From Whalleya microplaca (taxonomy: Eukaryota > Ascomycota > Sordariomycetes > Xylariales > Xylariaceae), in contig MU385748.1 of the NCBI GenBank assembly GCA_022497155.1, positions 433,046 through 497,045 of the forward strand: a stretch of DNA of 64,000 nucleotides, written 5' to 3'. The translations under genes and the position numbers were made by a program. The notes below the pieces were generated by a model. That model saw nothing but the letters and a program-made list of their open reading frames with translations, was not told the DNA's origin and searched no databases. Of the stretch, positions 34,479 through 49,500 are shown piece by piece (position 1 is the stretch's first letter; each line of letters begins with the position of its first letter).

Positions 34479-34790
34479 TGGTTTAAAATAAAGTGTCGGG
34501 GTAAATAAAAAGTGAAATATATCAAGTTAAAAATAAATGTATATAATAGCTATTAAAGTTATTTAATTAAATATATATAATTATATAACTATTTAATGAA
34601 ATGAATGTAAAGGAAAAAATTAGTTAAATATAAGTATGTGATCCACTATAAAATGCCTTATAAAGTGCCTTATAAATACCTTATAAAATGCCTTATAAAT
34701 ACCTTATAAAATACCTTATAACGTAGCTTTAAGGGGCTTTTAGTAACTTTTAAGCTGCTATTAATACCCGTAATCCCCTGTCCCGTAACA
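34479..34790 (+). mobile_element. solo LTR, small non-autonomous family (copy 1)
   Basis: The 312-bp sequence begins TG and ends CA. It carries the family core, including GGGGCTTTTAGT and CTGCTATTAATACCCGTAAT. The 4-mer CTAA flanks it at 34475-34478 and 34791-34794. Confidence 0.85.
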
Positions 34791-35726
34791 CTAATTTAAA
34801 AGTTTATTATAATTTGATTTTAAGACTGGAGTACGGTTATATTTAATTATAATCGAAAATAAAAAAACGTTTTTTAACGTTAATTATAGTTTTAATTAAA
34901 CTTTTTTATTAAGGTATTTTTAGTTATAATAACCCTTTTCTTATAGTATTAATATCGGTTTTTAGTAATAAAAAAGCATTTTTTATTAATTAGTTTAATT
35001 ATTTATCGATTTTTTAATATACGGGGATTAATTTTTATAATTTTGCTTTTATTTTTATTTTTTAAAGTGCTTTTATATATATATATATAAGAGCGGTTTT
35101 AAATTTAATTAAAGCATATCGAGTAAAGTTATAATTTGAATTAATGTTACGGCATAAGCTTTATAAGGTATTATAAAGCTTTATAAGTTATAGTATACTT
35201 TAAGCCCCGCATACGTAACTTGTTAAACTATATTTTTAATTAAATAACTTAAATAATTAAGTGAGGAGGTTTTTTTAAGTTAAAGCTATTATATAATTAA
35301 TTAATTAACCTTTTACTTCTCACTTTATAATTTTATAATAATATATATTTATTATTTAATATACGCTACTTTTTTCCTTAAGCCGTTATATAATTATAAG
35401 TTTTTTTAGCGCTAAATTTAGCTAATTCCGCTATCGAATTAATTAAGCGCTTTTTTTTAACGTGATTAATTAGCTACCCGTTAATTTCTTTTTTTAATTA
35501 AATATAGTTGATTAGTTACTTATTAATAACCTTTTACGCCGGCGTAATTAATTAATTACTTATTAATTACTTTTTTATTAGTATTTTATAGTAATATATT
35601 TTATATATTAATAACTTAGCTTTAAAAAGTATATAGTTTATTAAAGGGTATTATATTAAAAAACCCTGGCGTAATTAACCAATTATTTGCCACTTATATT
35701 TTATCGGACTTTATTAAATTAAATAC
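34791..35726. repeat. RIP-degraded repeat DNA
   Basis: Strongly AT-rich, with stops in all frames. No domain could be recognised with confidence. Confidence 0.5.
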
Positions 35727-36044
35727 TGTTACGGGGCAGGGGATTACGGGTATTAATAGCAGCTTAAGAGCTATTAAAAGCCCCTTAAAGCCACGTTATA
35801 AAGTATTTATAAAGCATTTCACAGGGTATTTATAAGGCACTTTATAAGGCATTTTATAATGGATTATATACCTATATTTAGCTAACTTTTTCCTTTATAT
35901 TTACTTTACATTTTTATTATAAATATCACTAAATAGTTATATAGTTATATATATTTAATTAAATAGCTTTAATAACTATTATATACACTTATTTTTAACT
36001 TAATATTTCACTTTTTATTTACCCCGACACCCTGTCTTAAAATA
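35727..36044 (-). mobile_element. solo LTR, small non-autonomous family (copy 2, reverse)
   Basis: An inverted copy of the 290-330-bp LTR, starting TGTTACGGGGCAGGGGATTA and ending CACCCTGTCTTAAAATA. ATAC flanks it on both sides (35723-35726 and 36045-36048). Confidence 0.87.
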
Positions 36045-36592
36045 ATACGTATAATAGTATTTAATTATTTAACGTTAAATTATGCTTATTATTTTTACCG
36101 ACCTCATTTTTTAAATATTTTTCTCGGTTTAAAATTATATTTAAGTACGGCAAATCCGATTTTTTTTACCCGCCATTTTTAGCGATTAATTGTAATAATG
36201 CGGCTATTTTTTAACTCGTTTTTAATAATTAGTTATAACAAGTTATTTTTTCCTTTTTTTACACGCTGATTTTAATAATTAATTACGGTAGTGTATATAA
36301 TAACGTTTTTCGGTAATAATAAATTAAATGCTACATTTTAAGCCTTATATATTAAAGTTATTTTTAAATTTAATACTTACGTTAACGTATTAAAAGCCGA
36401 TTATAAAAGCTACGTTTAATAGCTTTAAGCCGATAAAACTTTTATTAAATTTAAACTTAGCGTTATAAAAACTACTTATAATATTCTGTTATTTAAATAG
36501 CTACGCTTTTAATTAGTATTCCTAATTCTTTTTATTTTATTTAGCCCGTTAGACTTTAATATATAAATCTTTTAAATTGCCGGCAAATTAAA
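36045..36592. repeat. RIP-degraded repeat DNA
   Basis: AT-rich and frameless. The 5-mer TTAAA at 36588-36592 is the left target duplication of the outer chromovirus. Confidence 0.5.
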
Positions 36593-36766
36593 TAATACAG
36601 AATGTATAAGGTGGAGTAATATATTATACAAAAGATAGAGATTAAGCATTTAAGTTATAGCGGAGCTATACCTTAAATGCTTAAGATCTTTTATTTTTTT
36701 TATCTACCTTATCTTATTTAAGTTAAGCTAGCCCTAAAAGGTAAGGGCCCGTAAAGCCCCATATTA
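36593..36766 (-). repeat. 3' LTR of the outer chromovirus
   Basis: 174 bp. It aligns with 53343-53516 with differences that are mostly C/T and G/A. It shares a central segment (AAGCATTTA... and the CGGAGCTAT core) with the inner chromovirus LTR but has different ends, so the two are sibling families. Confidence 0.85.
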
Positions 36767-39700
36767 AATACCGGGGGATAGGGAAAACTTTATTACCTTT
36801 AATAAGCCCCTTTAAACTAGGATTTTAAAACTTACGGGAGCGACCTTTAGGTCGCTTATTAATTATAATTTTATTAAAAGTTAGATTAAGATTAGCTTAA
36901 ACGTTTACTTTATATAACGCCGCCTTTTTGCGCAGCCGGCCGCGGGCTTTTTTAGGCATAGTTTTTTTATTTTTAATTCCCGCCTTATTTTTAGCTCACT
37001 ATATTATTATACATTTTTTCTGGCGTTTCTAGTATTCGGTAATAAGTTCCGGTAACTTACGTAATTATCGTTCCGACTTTTAATTATTATTATAATATTT
37101 ATACCCCTTTTATTTTATTAAATAATTAAATTTATTACGTATATAGTTTAATATATATTTTATAATAATTTCGATTTCGTAACTATTTCTATCCTCTCCG
37201 TCCGAATTTTTTTATTTATTTTTAACGGGTTTAAAAGGCGGCGTATACCTATAGAAAGGGTTTTCGCTATTAGGTTTAAATAACAGATAAGTTACTAAAA
37301 TAATAAAATAAATACCGATATTTTTATTATTAAAATCAAGTTTATACGCAAGTCGTTTTACGTATTTTTTAACTTTTTATAGTCCGTACCGCTGCTATAA
37401 GTATTTTTTAGGAGGTTTACCGGGTAAATAATATCCGTTATATAAGTTTAGATATATTTCGTCGCTTTTATTAAATTTTATAACCTTATATTTAATATTG
37501 TATAAGCGTTTAGCTCGGGCTGCGGCGAAATCTATAAACAGTTTAGTATTTTTACAGAAGTGTTTTTTAAAAAATCAAATGCCCTAGTATTTTTTTATAT
37601 TTATAGTAATTAAAGTGTTATTAAATTTAAATAGTTTAAATCTAAATAGCTATTTATATACGGAAGATTTAATTATATTAAAATATATACTATTAAAGTT
37701 TTATTATAATATAGGTATAAGATTTACTTAATTAAATTCGGGATTTATAAAAGCGTAATATTAAATAGTTATTTCGACTATTTAATTCTTTTGTTTAAAA
37801 AGTTTATCGCTTTATAAATAATAAGCAATAGTTATTAACAATTTAGCTTTAAAAGCTTTTTATAGTTTTTTTTTAAAAAGCTAATATAAATTTACAATCG
37901 CAATCGGAAATAATACTACTAAATACTCTTTAATCCGAAAGTAATAATTACTTAGCTAATACGGTTTTTTAGTTTTTAGCGGTATATTTTTTATTCTTTA
38001 AAATTAAAAGCGTTTATTTAAAAGTCGTATAAATAATTATTATTAAAGAATTATAGTATTCCTTATTTAAGCTATTTAATTATTATAGCGTATTTTTAAA
38101 TATAACTTTAAATAGTTTTATAATAAAATTTATAGCAATAATATATATTAATAAAAAGTCTTCCGGTTAAATTAGTTAATAATTTTTTGCTATTTTATTA
38201 TAATTAATTCGGTAAAGATTATACTTTAAATAATATTTAATATATGCCTTAACTTAATAAGTTTTATAAGCGATTATATAATTTTCTAGCTCGGCTAATA
38301 TACGTTTTATACCCTAGTAATATTTATTATTATATATTATAGCTAGAAATTTTCCGATTAAGCTATATAAAATATATAAACAATATTTACCCTATCGGTT
38401 TACGTTATAAATTAGTCTATTAATAACTACAAATAAATAGTTAGGCTTAAAAAACGAATTAACGTTTTCGTTATTTTTCCGAAACCTTTCGAGAATTTTA
38501 TAAAATTTAGCATTTTTAACGTACGCGTTAATAAATCTCTTTTATATATCCTTTTTTATTACCGCTTTATTTACTAATTAAATCTAATTTAAAATCGGTT
38601 TTTTATTCGAGCGCTATAATTTCCCGTCCTTATTATAAATATTAGTTATATTATATAAGCGGCTAAATATATCCGGCATAAAATTAAAACGCCCCAAAAT
38701 ATAATAAACTTAAAAACTATATTAAAAAAAATAAATAAACGCGTTAATTAATTAATGATTCGCGTAATTTATAAACGATATTACTAAAAATATTTAATTT
38801 ATAATATTTTTAGTCGCGGAATAATCGGTAAAAACTACTATCGGGTATTTATAAGTTTTAATTATGGTATAAAACTAGCGAACCGCTTAAATAAAATAGG
38901 CTACCTTTAATTCGGATAACCCGTATTTAATTTTCGCCTAAAATAAATAATAACTAAAGAATATAATTAATTTAATTTAAATACTCGGGATAATAATACC
39001 CGGCTTTTATATATAACCGTTTTTAATATAAAAAAATATAACGCCGAACTTTTATTTAATTAAACCGTTAATTTAAACGTATAGAATTTTTTCCGAGTTA
39101 TAATAATATAATATTATCTCGTAATAAATAACGTTTTATACCGAGTCAAACGATAGCTTTTTTTTATAGGCTTATAAAAAATTATACGTATATAAGCTAA
39201 GCGTTTCCCGGGGTTTTTTATTAAAAGCTTTCTTTTCTTTTATCTTTCAGCTAAAAACGTAATTTTGCGCTTTTATAAAGGCTTTAATAATTAGGCGTAA
39301 TATAATATAAGGGAGCGAAAAAACCTACTAGCTCTTAAATATTATTTAAGGGCTTTTAGCTGCCGAAAGAAATCAAAATCGCGAAATATAGCCATATATT
39401 TTTTTAGTACTTATAAAACTAAAAGCGTTAATATAAAATTCTAACAGCTTAATTAAAAAATAACCGAGAAAAAATTTAGCTAATAAAAAAAATATTCGCT
39501 TAAACTAAAATAAACCGAAAATTAAGCATAAATAATATATATATATATTTTTTTATATTAGAATAAATAATAATGTTATTTATAAATATATAATAAAAAC
39601 ACCGATATTTTAGTAAAAGCTTATTTATATATCGCTAAATATATATTAAAAAATTGCGAAATTTTATAAACATAATAATCGATTATTTTAATTCTTTAGG

Positions 39701-41804
39701 GCTAACAACTATAAATCGGTCCCTATATTTTAGATATACCCTAAATTAATAAAAAAATAAAATAGCGTTTACCGCGGTAATTTATTTCTTACTTTATAAT
39801 ATAGCTATAACTTTTACTTATAAAAGTAATAAATAATTATTAGATATAGCTACTTTATTTAAAACTCGTAAATCGATTACAAATTAAGCTTTTTACTTTT
39901 TTTTAACGTAATAGTAAGTAAAAAAAGCCGGAGCTATAAAAGGCGTAAGTTTTTCGACTTATTTTATACAACTTTACTTATATAATTTATCGAAAATTTT
40001 ATCGAGTTCGCTTTTATTTTTATAGTTTATAAAATATACTTAATTATTAACTTTATAACTTTACTAACTATTTATTAAAAGGATTTTTATTATATCTTTT
40101 TCCGGGATATCGATAATGCTTTAATTTAACTATATTTTAGGGAATTTTTTAATAATATATAAGATTTTCTCGCTAGCTTAAATATCTCTGTTAAAAATAT
40201 AATATTTTACGTTAGTAATAATTTTTAATAGGTCAAATAGCTTTTTAATTCCTAATAATAAATGTATTTTTGGGATTTTTAATCGGGAATTATTTTATAT
40301 AAATTTATTAGCTTATTCGATAGCGTTAAATACCGCGTTTATTAAAGGGGTGTTTAATAATATTATTAATACGGGTTTTATATCCGAGACTATATCCGAT
40401 ATATTTTGTTCGCTTATTAGGGGTACCGCGTTAATAGTTAAAGCTTTTATTATAAAAGTAAGCGTAAATTTGTTATTTATAGCGAATATGTCTAGTATTT
40501 AAAAGTTTGCGGGAATAATTAGGCTTATAGCTTTAGTCCTAATTACGTTAGCTATTAAAATAGCCGCTAAATAGTTTACGATAGTTATTATTTTTAAGCA
40601 GCTTTTTTAAAATACCGGAAGATATTCCTTATCGGTATATTTATTTATCGAATTTATTTTAATATTTTTGCGAATATTTAAATTATTTTTCGATATATTT
40701 TTAGCACTATAAAATATAGGGTTATAAACGCGATAACTATATTAATTACTGTATAATAGCTTAACGTAAAGCTAAAATTTCGGTTATCGGGAAGCGATAT
40801 ATAATAATAAAGCGCTATTATAATTTACTTAAAAATAAAAGTTAAATTCCGGGATAAAGTTATTTTATAGCTATATAATTATATATTATATATAATATCG
40901 AATAAAATATTAAAATCCGGAATTATTTTTAATTTTAAAGTCCGGTTATTATATTAAATTACGCTTTAATATTTATCGAGAAAGTTATTTTTTAATAATA
41001 TATAAGGTTTAATATTTTAATTTAATATTTAATTATAATATATAAATTTAATAACGATAGGATTTTTTTTATTATTTATTCTAAGTAAATAAAAAGTAAA
41101 AGTAACGTATTATATATATTTTACTTTTTTTTTGCTAACTTTTTTAATTTTGTCCTTTTAATATTTAATAATATAGTTTAAGGTTTTTAAGAATTTAATA
41201 ATAATTAATATCCGTTTTATTCCGGAATTAAAATAAATAAAGCATTTTTACCCCTCTTGTTACGCGCGGTATTTCGCTTATAAATATATATATTATAAAT
41301 ATAAGAATTTTTTTACGTTTTTGTTAGAAAGAGTTACGTAAAATTTTATTTTAGCTGTTTTTTATTTCCCGGTCCCGGTAGTTATAAATTCGGATAAAGC
41401 GTAAAACTTTTATATTATAAATATAATATTTTTTTAAACTTATAAAAGATATTTTTATTATTATTATTATTATCGGGTTTATTAAAATTATAAAAGACTT
41501 TATTATTAGTATTTTTTTCGCTATTTAGTTCGTCTTTAACTAAAAAAGCTACCTCGTTATAGCTATCTTTATTATTATATAAGCTAACGTTTATAAAATA
41601 TGCCTGTTTTTTGGGGCTTTATATTTTACCTTTTTTGCTTTTTTACGTTATTTTGCTGCTTTCGCTTTTTTATAATCTTTTAAATATGTAAATAGCTTAT
41701 TATAAAAGGGGCATTTTATATATTAAAAGTTATATATATATTTAAATAAAAAAAAGTTAGAAAAAATATTTAATAGTTCGGTAAAATATAGCGTATAATA
41801 ATAT

Positions 41805-42117
41805 TGTCTTAAGCCAGGGTGTTAGGGTGAAGCGAAAGTGAGATATTAAGTTAAAAATAAGTGTATATAATAGCTGCTAAAGCCATTTATATATAACTAT
41901 ATAACTATTTAGTGATATTTATAGCAAAAAAAATAAAGGAGATATAAGGGAAAAGGTCAGCTAAATATAGATATATAATTTACTATAAATTGCCTTATGA
42001 AATGCCTTATGGATATCTTACGGAATGCTTTATAAAGTGCCTTATGACGTGGCTTTAGGGGGCTTTTAGTGGCTCCTAAGCTGTTATTAATACCCGTAAT
42101 CCTCTTGCCCCATTATA
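41805..42117 (+). mobile_element. solo LTR, small non-autonomous family (copy 3), inside the outer chromovirus
   Basis: 313 bp, starting TGTCTTAAGCCAGGGTG and ending CCCCATTATA. ATAT flanks it at 41801-41804 and 42118-42121. It interrupts the outer chromovirus. Confidence 0.87.
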
Positions 42118-42426
42118 ATATATATATATTTTTTTACGTTTTTATAAAAGAAATTTATATATATAATGCTTATATTTAATAGTTGTATTAAATACGAAAT
42201 ATTTATACTTTAACTTTTTATCCGATAAAAATGTAGATTTTAAATAAATGTCGGAATTATTTATATAAAATATTTAGTATTAATTTTCCGAGCTAAAGTT
42301 TTTTAAATCGGACTTATCCGTATTTATTAAATGCGCTCGCTTTATGCGCCGTTTTTTTTTTTTACCGTTTTTATTATATTTATAAATTTCCCGACACTTG
42401 CGTTATTTTTTCTTACGTTCGGATTT

Positions 42427-42600
42427 TGATACAGGGCTCCGGAGGGGCCCTCCGAACTAGCTTAGATTAGATAAAATAAAATAGTAAATAAAAAAAATAA
42501 GAGATCTTAAACATTTAAAATCGCAGCTCCGCTGTAACTAAAATGCTAGATCTCCATCTATTTTATAATATATACTACTACCCTATAACTACCTTTTTCA
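42427..42600 (+). repeat. 5' LTR of the inner chromovirus
   Basis: 174 bp, TG...CA, containing GGCTCCGGAGGGGCCCTCCG, a GC-rich partial palindrome close to its start. The sequence following, AATAGTAGCACCTGC, is where a primer-binding site is expected; TAG there could be an altered TGG. Confidence 0.87.
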
Positions 42601-43599
42601 AATAGTAGCACCTGCTTTATTTTATTACAGTTACTAAAACTAATTTACGGATTCCCTTAAGGCTTTTATTAGCTGTTAAAGCCGATTTATAGCTCTAATT
42701 GTTGCGCCGACAAAAATCGATCCTCCTATTTGTCGTCCCCAATAGTCTAAATCGAGCGCCGACCGATCTACTCTTTGTCCCCGATAGTAGCTAGTCGTCG
42801 CCAACGTAATACCAGAAAGCAGTAATCCGTTATATTATTACTATTAATCTATTTTTCGTCCCCGATAGCAAATTACTTAAATACTATTTCCGTTCCCGGT
42901 ATAGTAGGCAGTACGGCGGAGTTATTATAACACCTTAAATTCCATTAATACTTTTATACTTTTCGTTCCCGATAGCACTAATCGAATATCGTTTCCGTTC
43001 CCGGTACAATAATTAATATAGTTTAAAGAGGCTAGCTATTTACGCTAGCGAAAAAGTCGATTTTATTTCTCTTTAAGCAAGTCACCCTTTCGAATTATTA
43101 GATTACTAGCTGGCGTCCTAACGCAAGCTTCCCTCCTAGCCTAATCCGTCCTATTCTTTATCCCTAATAACAGGCCGATATTATAATTACCTAATAATCT
43201 GGATTTTTTTTAGCTTTACTTAAACTAATACGTATATTTATATACGCCCTAAAGCCCTAATAACCTGATTAGTTATTATTACCTATCTTTTACTTCAAGT
43301 TCGCTTCTTTTACGATATACTGCCCCGCTTCTTCCCCGCGTTAGTATGTTATTAAGTTACAGGTATAAAATATATCCGGCAGAAAGGTATACCGCTTTTT
43401 TTACTGCCTTTATATATTACGAAAAAAAAATTTCCCGCACGTAAAATTCTATTTTCTTTTTTTCCTATATATACACGCATACCAGGCAAAAGTATTAATA
43501 TACGATTTCTTACGTTACCCTAAATAATCGACAGCCCTACTTTATTATTACTACTATCGCCTTATTTATTTCTTCCCTACTAGGTACTTTATCTCGAGT

Positions 43600-46500
43600 T
43601 ATATTCTCGAGCCGGTAGCTTTATATACGTTATATATTTTTACTTTCCCTTATTTTTTCCCGTTTTATTAACATAGCTAGCGCACCCGGTAGCTTCTCTA
43701 AAAGCGAGCTTTTTATACCCGAAATAAAATAGGTGGGTTTATTTTAAAAGCTATATAATAAAAGTAAAAAACCGGTAAAGTCCGCGCAATTATTACAAGA
43801 TTTTAAATATAACAAAAAACCTAATACTCGCTTTAAAACTATTAATATTATTAATACGGAAATCCCAAACGCCGCCTATATAAAGCCTTCGATTCCTAAC
43901 TATATATAGGCGACGTAATCTTTTGTTTCCCGACTATACGACTTATATTTATTTAATTTAAGTTACTATAAAACGCCGTTTGCGGGCGCGTAAAGCAACT
44001 AAAGTTATAATAGTCGGGCCGAATTTTATATTATAAATGCCCGGCTTTAAGGTTTTAAAAAGCCGGAACATTTTATAAATAATAAACCGTTAATATAATA
44101 CTTAAACGCGCGTATAAATCGGTTGGAATAATTAGTCGAAAATATAAATAAGTCTCTCGCGACTACAAATAAAAATACGTATAATATAGAAGTTGTCCTT
44201 AAGAATATACGTAATATTATAACGGAAAACTTTAATCGCATATTTTACTTTTTGCCCCAAACTCCCTTTCAAAAGCTAATATAGTAAGAGGCTTTATAAA
44301 CATTATCTAGTTAGAACTAGCCTCCGCTACTAATAACCGGGACTGGGGCGTCTATTACTAATATGCGATATTTTTTATAGCCTACCGCAGCCTTAGTTTA
44401 GCAATTTTTAGAAGTTCCGCCTAATACGGGCTTCAACCCGAATTTGCGGCCTTTATTATAATAGTTCGGTACCTAATTACCGGCTCGCCCGGGAGTAATA
44501 TAGCAGCAGTTCGTTAACGACCCGTTTATATAGTAATATAGTCAGCCGGGGCGCCAGTTTCCGATAAAACTATATAATTTTTTTCTAAATAACGGAATAA
44601 TCCCGAACTTCCCGATTAAAAATAGCAACAGCCGGAAATATATTTTTTATACGGTTAATATAGCGGGTAATTCCGGTCGAACTAGCAAGCTTAAATATAA
44701 GAAAATCGGCATATTTAATTCCGACCGCTATAATAAATACAACTTTAAAATAGTCGTTAGCAGGAGCTTTTTAATTTTTACGGATATATATTATTTCGCT
44801 AAACGTATTTACTCGTTTATTAAAAATTAGGAAACTCGGTAAAATAACGCGGCCCAGATTCTCTTAATATTTAAAACCTTATTAAAAAGTTAAGCTATTA
44901 TATAATAAAACGTTAAAATATTAGCGGAAGAACATACTAATATATAAATCCGTAATTTAATAAGTATTTTTAATTAGTTAATAATACGCTTTATTATATA
45001 ACTAGTGTAAGCCACTGCCGAATTTACCAAAACTAAAATAAAGTTAAAGTATATAGCAAATAATGAGGCAGTACTTAATTAATACATCCAAAAAAAACTA
45101 TAATACGCGCGAGTTATAAGAATCCTAAACAAATATAATTTTAACTAATACGGAATAATAATTTAGGTCTGGATAAATATAGACCTTAAAATTAAAAAGT
45201 ACCTTCGGGCATTATAAGTCTATAAAATATTTAAATAGTATATAATATATATTACAAAAATAAAGCTAATTTTACTTATAGCTATAAACAAGAAATATCT
45301 TAAGATTACTATCAAGTAATAAATATCGCATATCGACTAATATTCCGAAAAGGATTCGCAATTAACCAGAAATAATAAAAATATAAAATGTTCCGGCAAA
45401 TCCTATAATAAGTTCCGCCGACATAATGGATCTCGCGACCGTAAAAGCTATCGCAAAAATCGCAAAAACCGTAAGTCAGATCGTAAAAATAAGGATAAAT
45501 AAAAGCGCGATCGCGACTCCCGTAAACGGGACAAAAAGAAGTTTTATAGTAAAAATAAGGCTAATTATATAAGTAATAAAAGTAATTCCGACTTATCGAA
45601 TTCCTTTTTATTAAATAATGCGAATTTTATAAGTAACTTATCCAAAAAAACTAATTCGGATTTCTCGGATATCGAAACAGATAATAAATTTATAGTCCTC
45701 GATATAATAATATAATGCAATTATTACCTCCGAAAATTTAACTCGAATAACCGATAAAAAAAATATATAAAATATTATATAATCTATTTTAATAAAACGT
45801 TATAGATATTTTTATTTAAACCGATAAGTAAGCGTACATATCGCAATTATTATATAATATTTCCTTCTCGTAATTTTTTTTTTTAATACTTTCGTTTATG
45901 CAAATACGCTTTAAGTTACCGTATTAAACGTAAGTTAATAAACTATACCTATATAAATATAAAGAATAACCCGCGCAAAAATGAGCCAATAAAAATTAAG
46001 TTAGCTTTATTTCGCAAAAGGGCCGGTAAAATAATATATTCGCGATATTTTTACCTAAAAACTAGTATTCGCGTTATACCGGATTCTCCCGATATAAATA
46101 TATGCGAAAATTCTAGCATAAATTATACCCTAATTACCCGGTTACTTTTAAACATTTTCGAGTATACTATAAAAAAACACAAAAAAAAGGTAAAAGAAAT
46201 CGGAAAAAGAAAGATTTAAATAAAATATTAAGTAATATTTATATTTTATATACCTAAATATAAATTTAATAACAATTATATTCTTATAAAATTCCAAAAA
46301 TTAAAATAAGTCTTAAAAAATAACATTAAGTTTAAGCTATTATTAAAAAACGATTTCCTTTATTTATACGGTATAATTATAAACTACAATTTAGATATAA
46401 TTATTTTTTTAGATATAAACTTCCAAATACTTTTTACGGTATTTTATAATATTAAGTTTTACACGCGAAAAATCTCGCTCCGATATAATCTTTTTTTAGC

Positions 46501-49500
46501 GCTAGACTAAATAATAAAAGCTCCGGCGGAATAAAAAGCCCTGCCTAACAATTACAGTTTTAGTTTTATACTAAGCTATTAAGCGGCAGTTAGCTTAATA
46601 TTATAAGCTAAAACGCCATAAATTATAATTATAAAAAACATATCCGATAAACTTTTAAAACTAAATAAAAATATACGATTAGGCTCTATTAATAAATATA
46701 CGGATAGTAGGTTTTTCTAAATTATATAGAAAAGGTGCCTAAAGCTTTTATTTATCGCCGCCGCTTTTAAAGCGGTCGCTAAAATAGAAATGTCGACTAG
46801 TAAAACCGGATTAGCTATACCAGAAAACTTTAATTTTCCGCAAGCTTTAACTATAGCGGCGGAATTTAATATCGACGCCCTTAGTACCGCTATAGCTACT
46901 AATATAATACTATATAACTTAACTTAGCTACCCCTTACGGAAATAGTTTAAAGCTTAACTTCTAGTAGCGAAATACTAATTAGTAATACCCCTCTAACTA
47001 ATACGGTCTTTAATATAACAGATATCGCAGCCGAACTATTCTAAAATGCGCCTAAGTTAAAGATCCCTAAATTATACTCGACCTTAAATATCCGCAAACC
47101 AACTAACTTGCCTAAAATCAAAATAGATATAGATTATTACATATATAATACCGATAAATAAATAGCTAAAAATATGCTACAAATTATTAACAAATTCCCT
47201 AAAATATAAAAGAACTAAAATATTATTAATATTCCGGAAAATAAACAAATAAAAATATTTTTAATAAACAGATAGCAAAACTATAAACTAAATAATTATT
47301 TTTACCTTTTAAGTAAAAAAGATATAAAAGTTTTAAATAATATATACGGGAAATTATATAACTAAGGCCATATAAAATAGGTAAACGAGTTTACGCTATT
47401 TACGCATCCTATTTTTATTATATAGCGTACCGTAAAAAGTAAAAGTAAAAATAAGGTAATAGCCGATCTTTACCTATTAAATAAGGCTATAATACCCGAT
47501 AATTACTTCTTACTATTATAAGCCGAAATTATCGCGTTATTACGAGATAAAACCTAAATTACTATAGTCGACATTACTAATTTCTTCCATTAATTTGCCG
47601 TTTATTATAAGTTCCGGGACAAATTTACAATTATTAACTTACAAGAACTAAAGAAATCTATTATAGTTATAATAGGCTTTCGGAATTCCTCTACTTATAT
47701 TTAACGATTTATAAATAAGCTTTTATAGGAGTACCGTTATTACGTAAAAGCATTTATTAACGATATTATTATTTTCTCGGATTTAAAAAAAAAATACCTA
47801 ATTTACTTAAAGACTATTTTCGGTCTATTCTAAAAGCGACATATTTTATTCTCCCTAAAAAAGTCTTTTCTAAAATATCTATTAATTAAGCTGCTAGGTT
47901 TTTATATAAATATATTAGAAATAGCTATAATTAATAAACGTCTGGCGGCTATAAGCGATTAACAGTTCCTTAAGAACTTTAAGTCTTTAGAAAGGTATTT
48001 AAGCGCGACAGAATTTCTCCGACCTTTTATATTATATTATACGAGACTTTTTAAACCGCTATAAAAACGCAAAATAGTTCTATTCGCAAAAAATCGGAAG
48101 GACGGGAGATTACTTCCAAAAAATCCTAGTTATTATTAAACGTACATTAAATTTACATATTACAAGCTTATTAAAGCCAAAATAGTCTCGTTTAAGGCAA
48201 TATAGCAAACGATCCACAAACACACTATCCTATATTACTATAACCCGGGCAAAATTTTATATATATAAATAAATATATTAATAAAGCGAAATTTCGGTAT
48301 TATATTTTTTTACGTCAAAAATAGCTATAAATAGATTATAAGATAATTAATATTTAAATCGTAAATCGAACTAATTATATTTCTAAGTCAAAACTTATTA
48401 CAAGTAGAAATATAGTATAAACCCTCCGAATTAAAAATAGCTTATATCGTATAGGCCGCAAAACACTTGCGCATAACGCTAAAAACCTATAAGTATTTTA
48501 TAGTTATCCTTACCGATTATTTCGCGACTAAAGGTATTCTCGATTAAATATCCCTAAACATTTTGTTTTCCGATCGCGCTAATCGCTACCTCATAAATAT
48601 ATTAATATATTTATCGCAATACAGCTTCCAGGTATATTATATCCCTAATAAAATTAACTACGTCCTAAATACTTTCAGTCGCCTCCTAGCTATTAAAAAT
48701 AAGGCCGATACCGACAGAAAATTAAAAAAATCTAATAAAAAGCTAGTCCTAAACTAAATATAGTTCGCAGCAAATAAAGCTATTATAAATAATAAATTGC
48801 GACAGCGTTTTATGAACGCGTACTAAAAAAATACCAAATATAAAAAGATTATCGATAATATAAAAGATAGCGAGAACGCTATTACTTTTTTTAAGCCCGG
48901 GCACCTATTTACTATTATCGATAAATTACTATATAATATCGATAAATATAAAAAATATCGATTATATATACCTTTCGATATAGTTAAAAAATTTCTAGAA
49001 ATAACATACAATAGCAAGCATTACTAAAGATTAAAGCGAATATTTAAAAAACTTAACAGATACGTAATTACGCGCAAGTTATATTTAGCTAAAAAATATA
49101 TTAAATACTACTTAATATACAATATATATAAAACTAGCCGAAATAAGCCTTCCGGTAATTATTAATTAATTAAGCCTTCTAATTTATTATTTATACGCAC
49201 TATTACTATAGATTTTATTTTAAGGCTTCCGAAAGTGTTAGCAAAAAACACTTCCTAAAAGCTAAAAAAGCCCGATAAGAAATATTACAACATATTAATA
49301 ACAGTTATATACGTTACGTTAAAACGTACACTTCTTATTCCCGGAAATAAAAAATATATAATAAACGACTGGGGTGCCGTTCTAATTAAACAATTACTTT
49401 TATCCGATTAGGGAATACTATCTAAAATTATTTCTAATCGAAATAAAAAATTTACTTCAAAATTTTAGATAAAGTTCTAAAAAGCGATCGGAATAAAATT

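Noticed and set aside
34615..34740. Tandem ATGCCTTATAAAGTGCCTTATAAATACC-like units, considered as a CRISPR-like or satellite array
   Set aside because: These units are a normal internal part of the small-family LTR and recur in every copy; they are not an array of repeats and spacers.
48563..48757. Short plus-strand open frame taken alone as a gene
   Set aside because: It is the surviving RNase H end of the inner chromovirus pol relic, not an independent gene.
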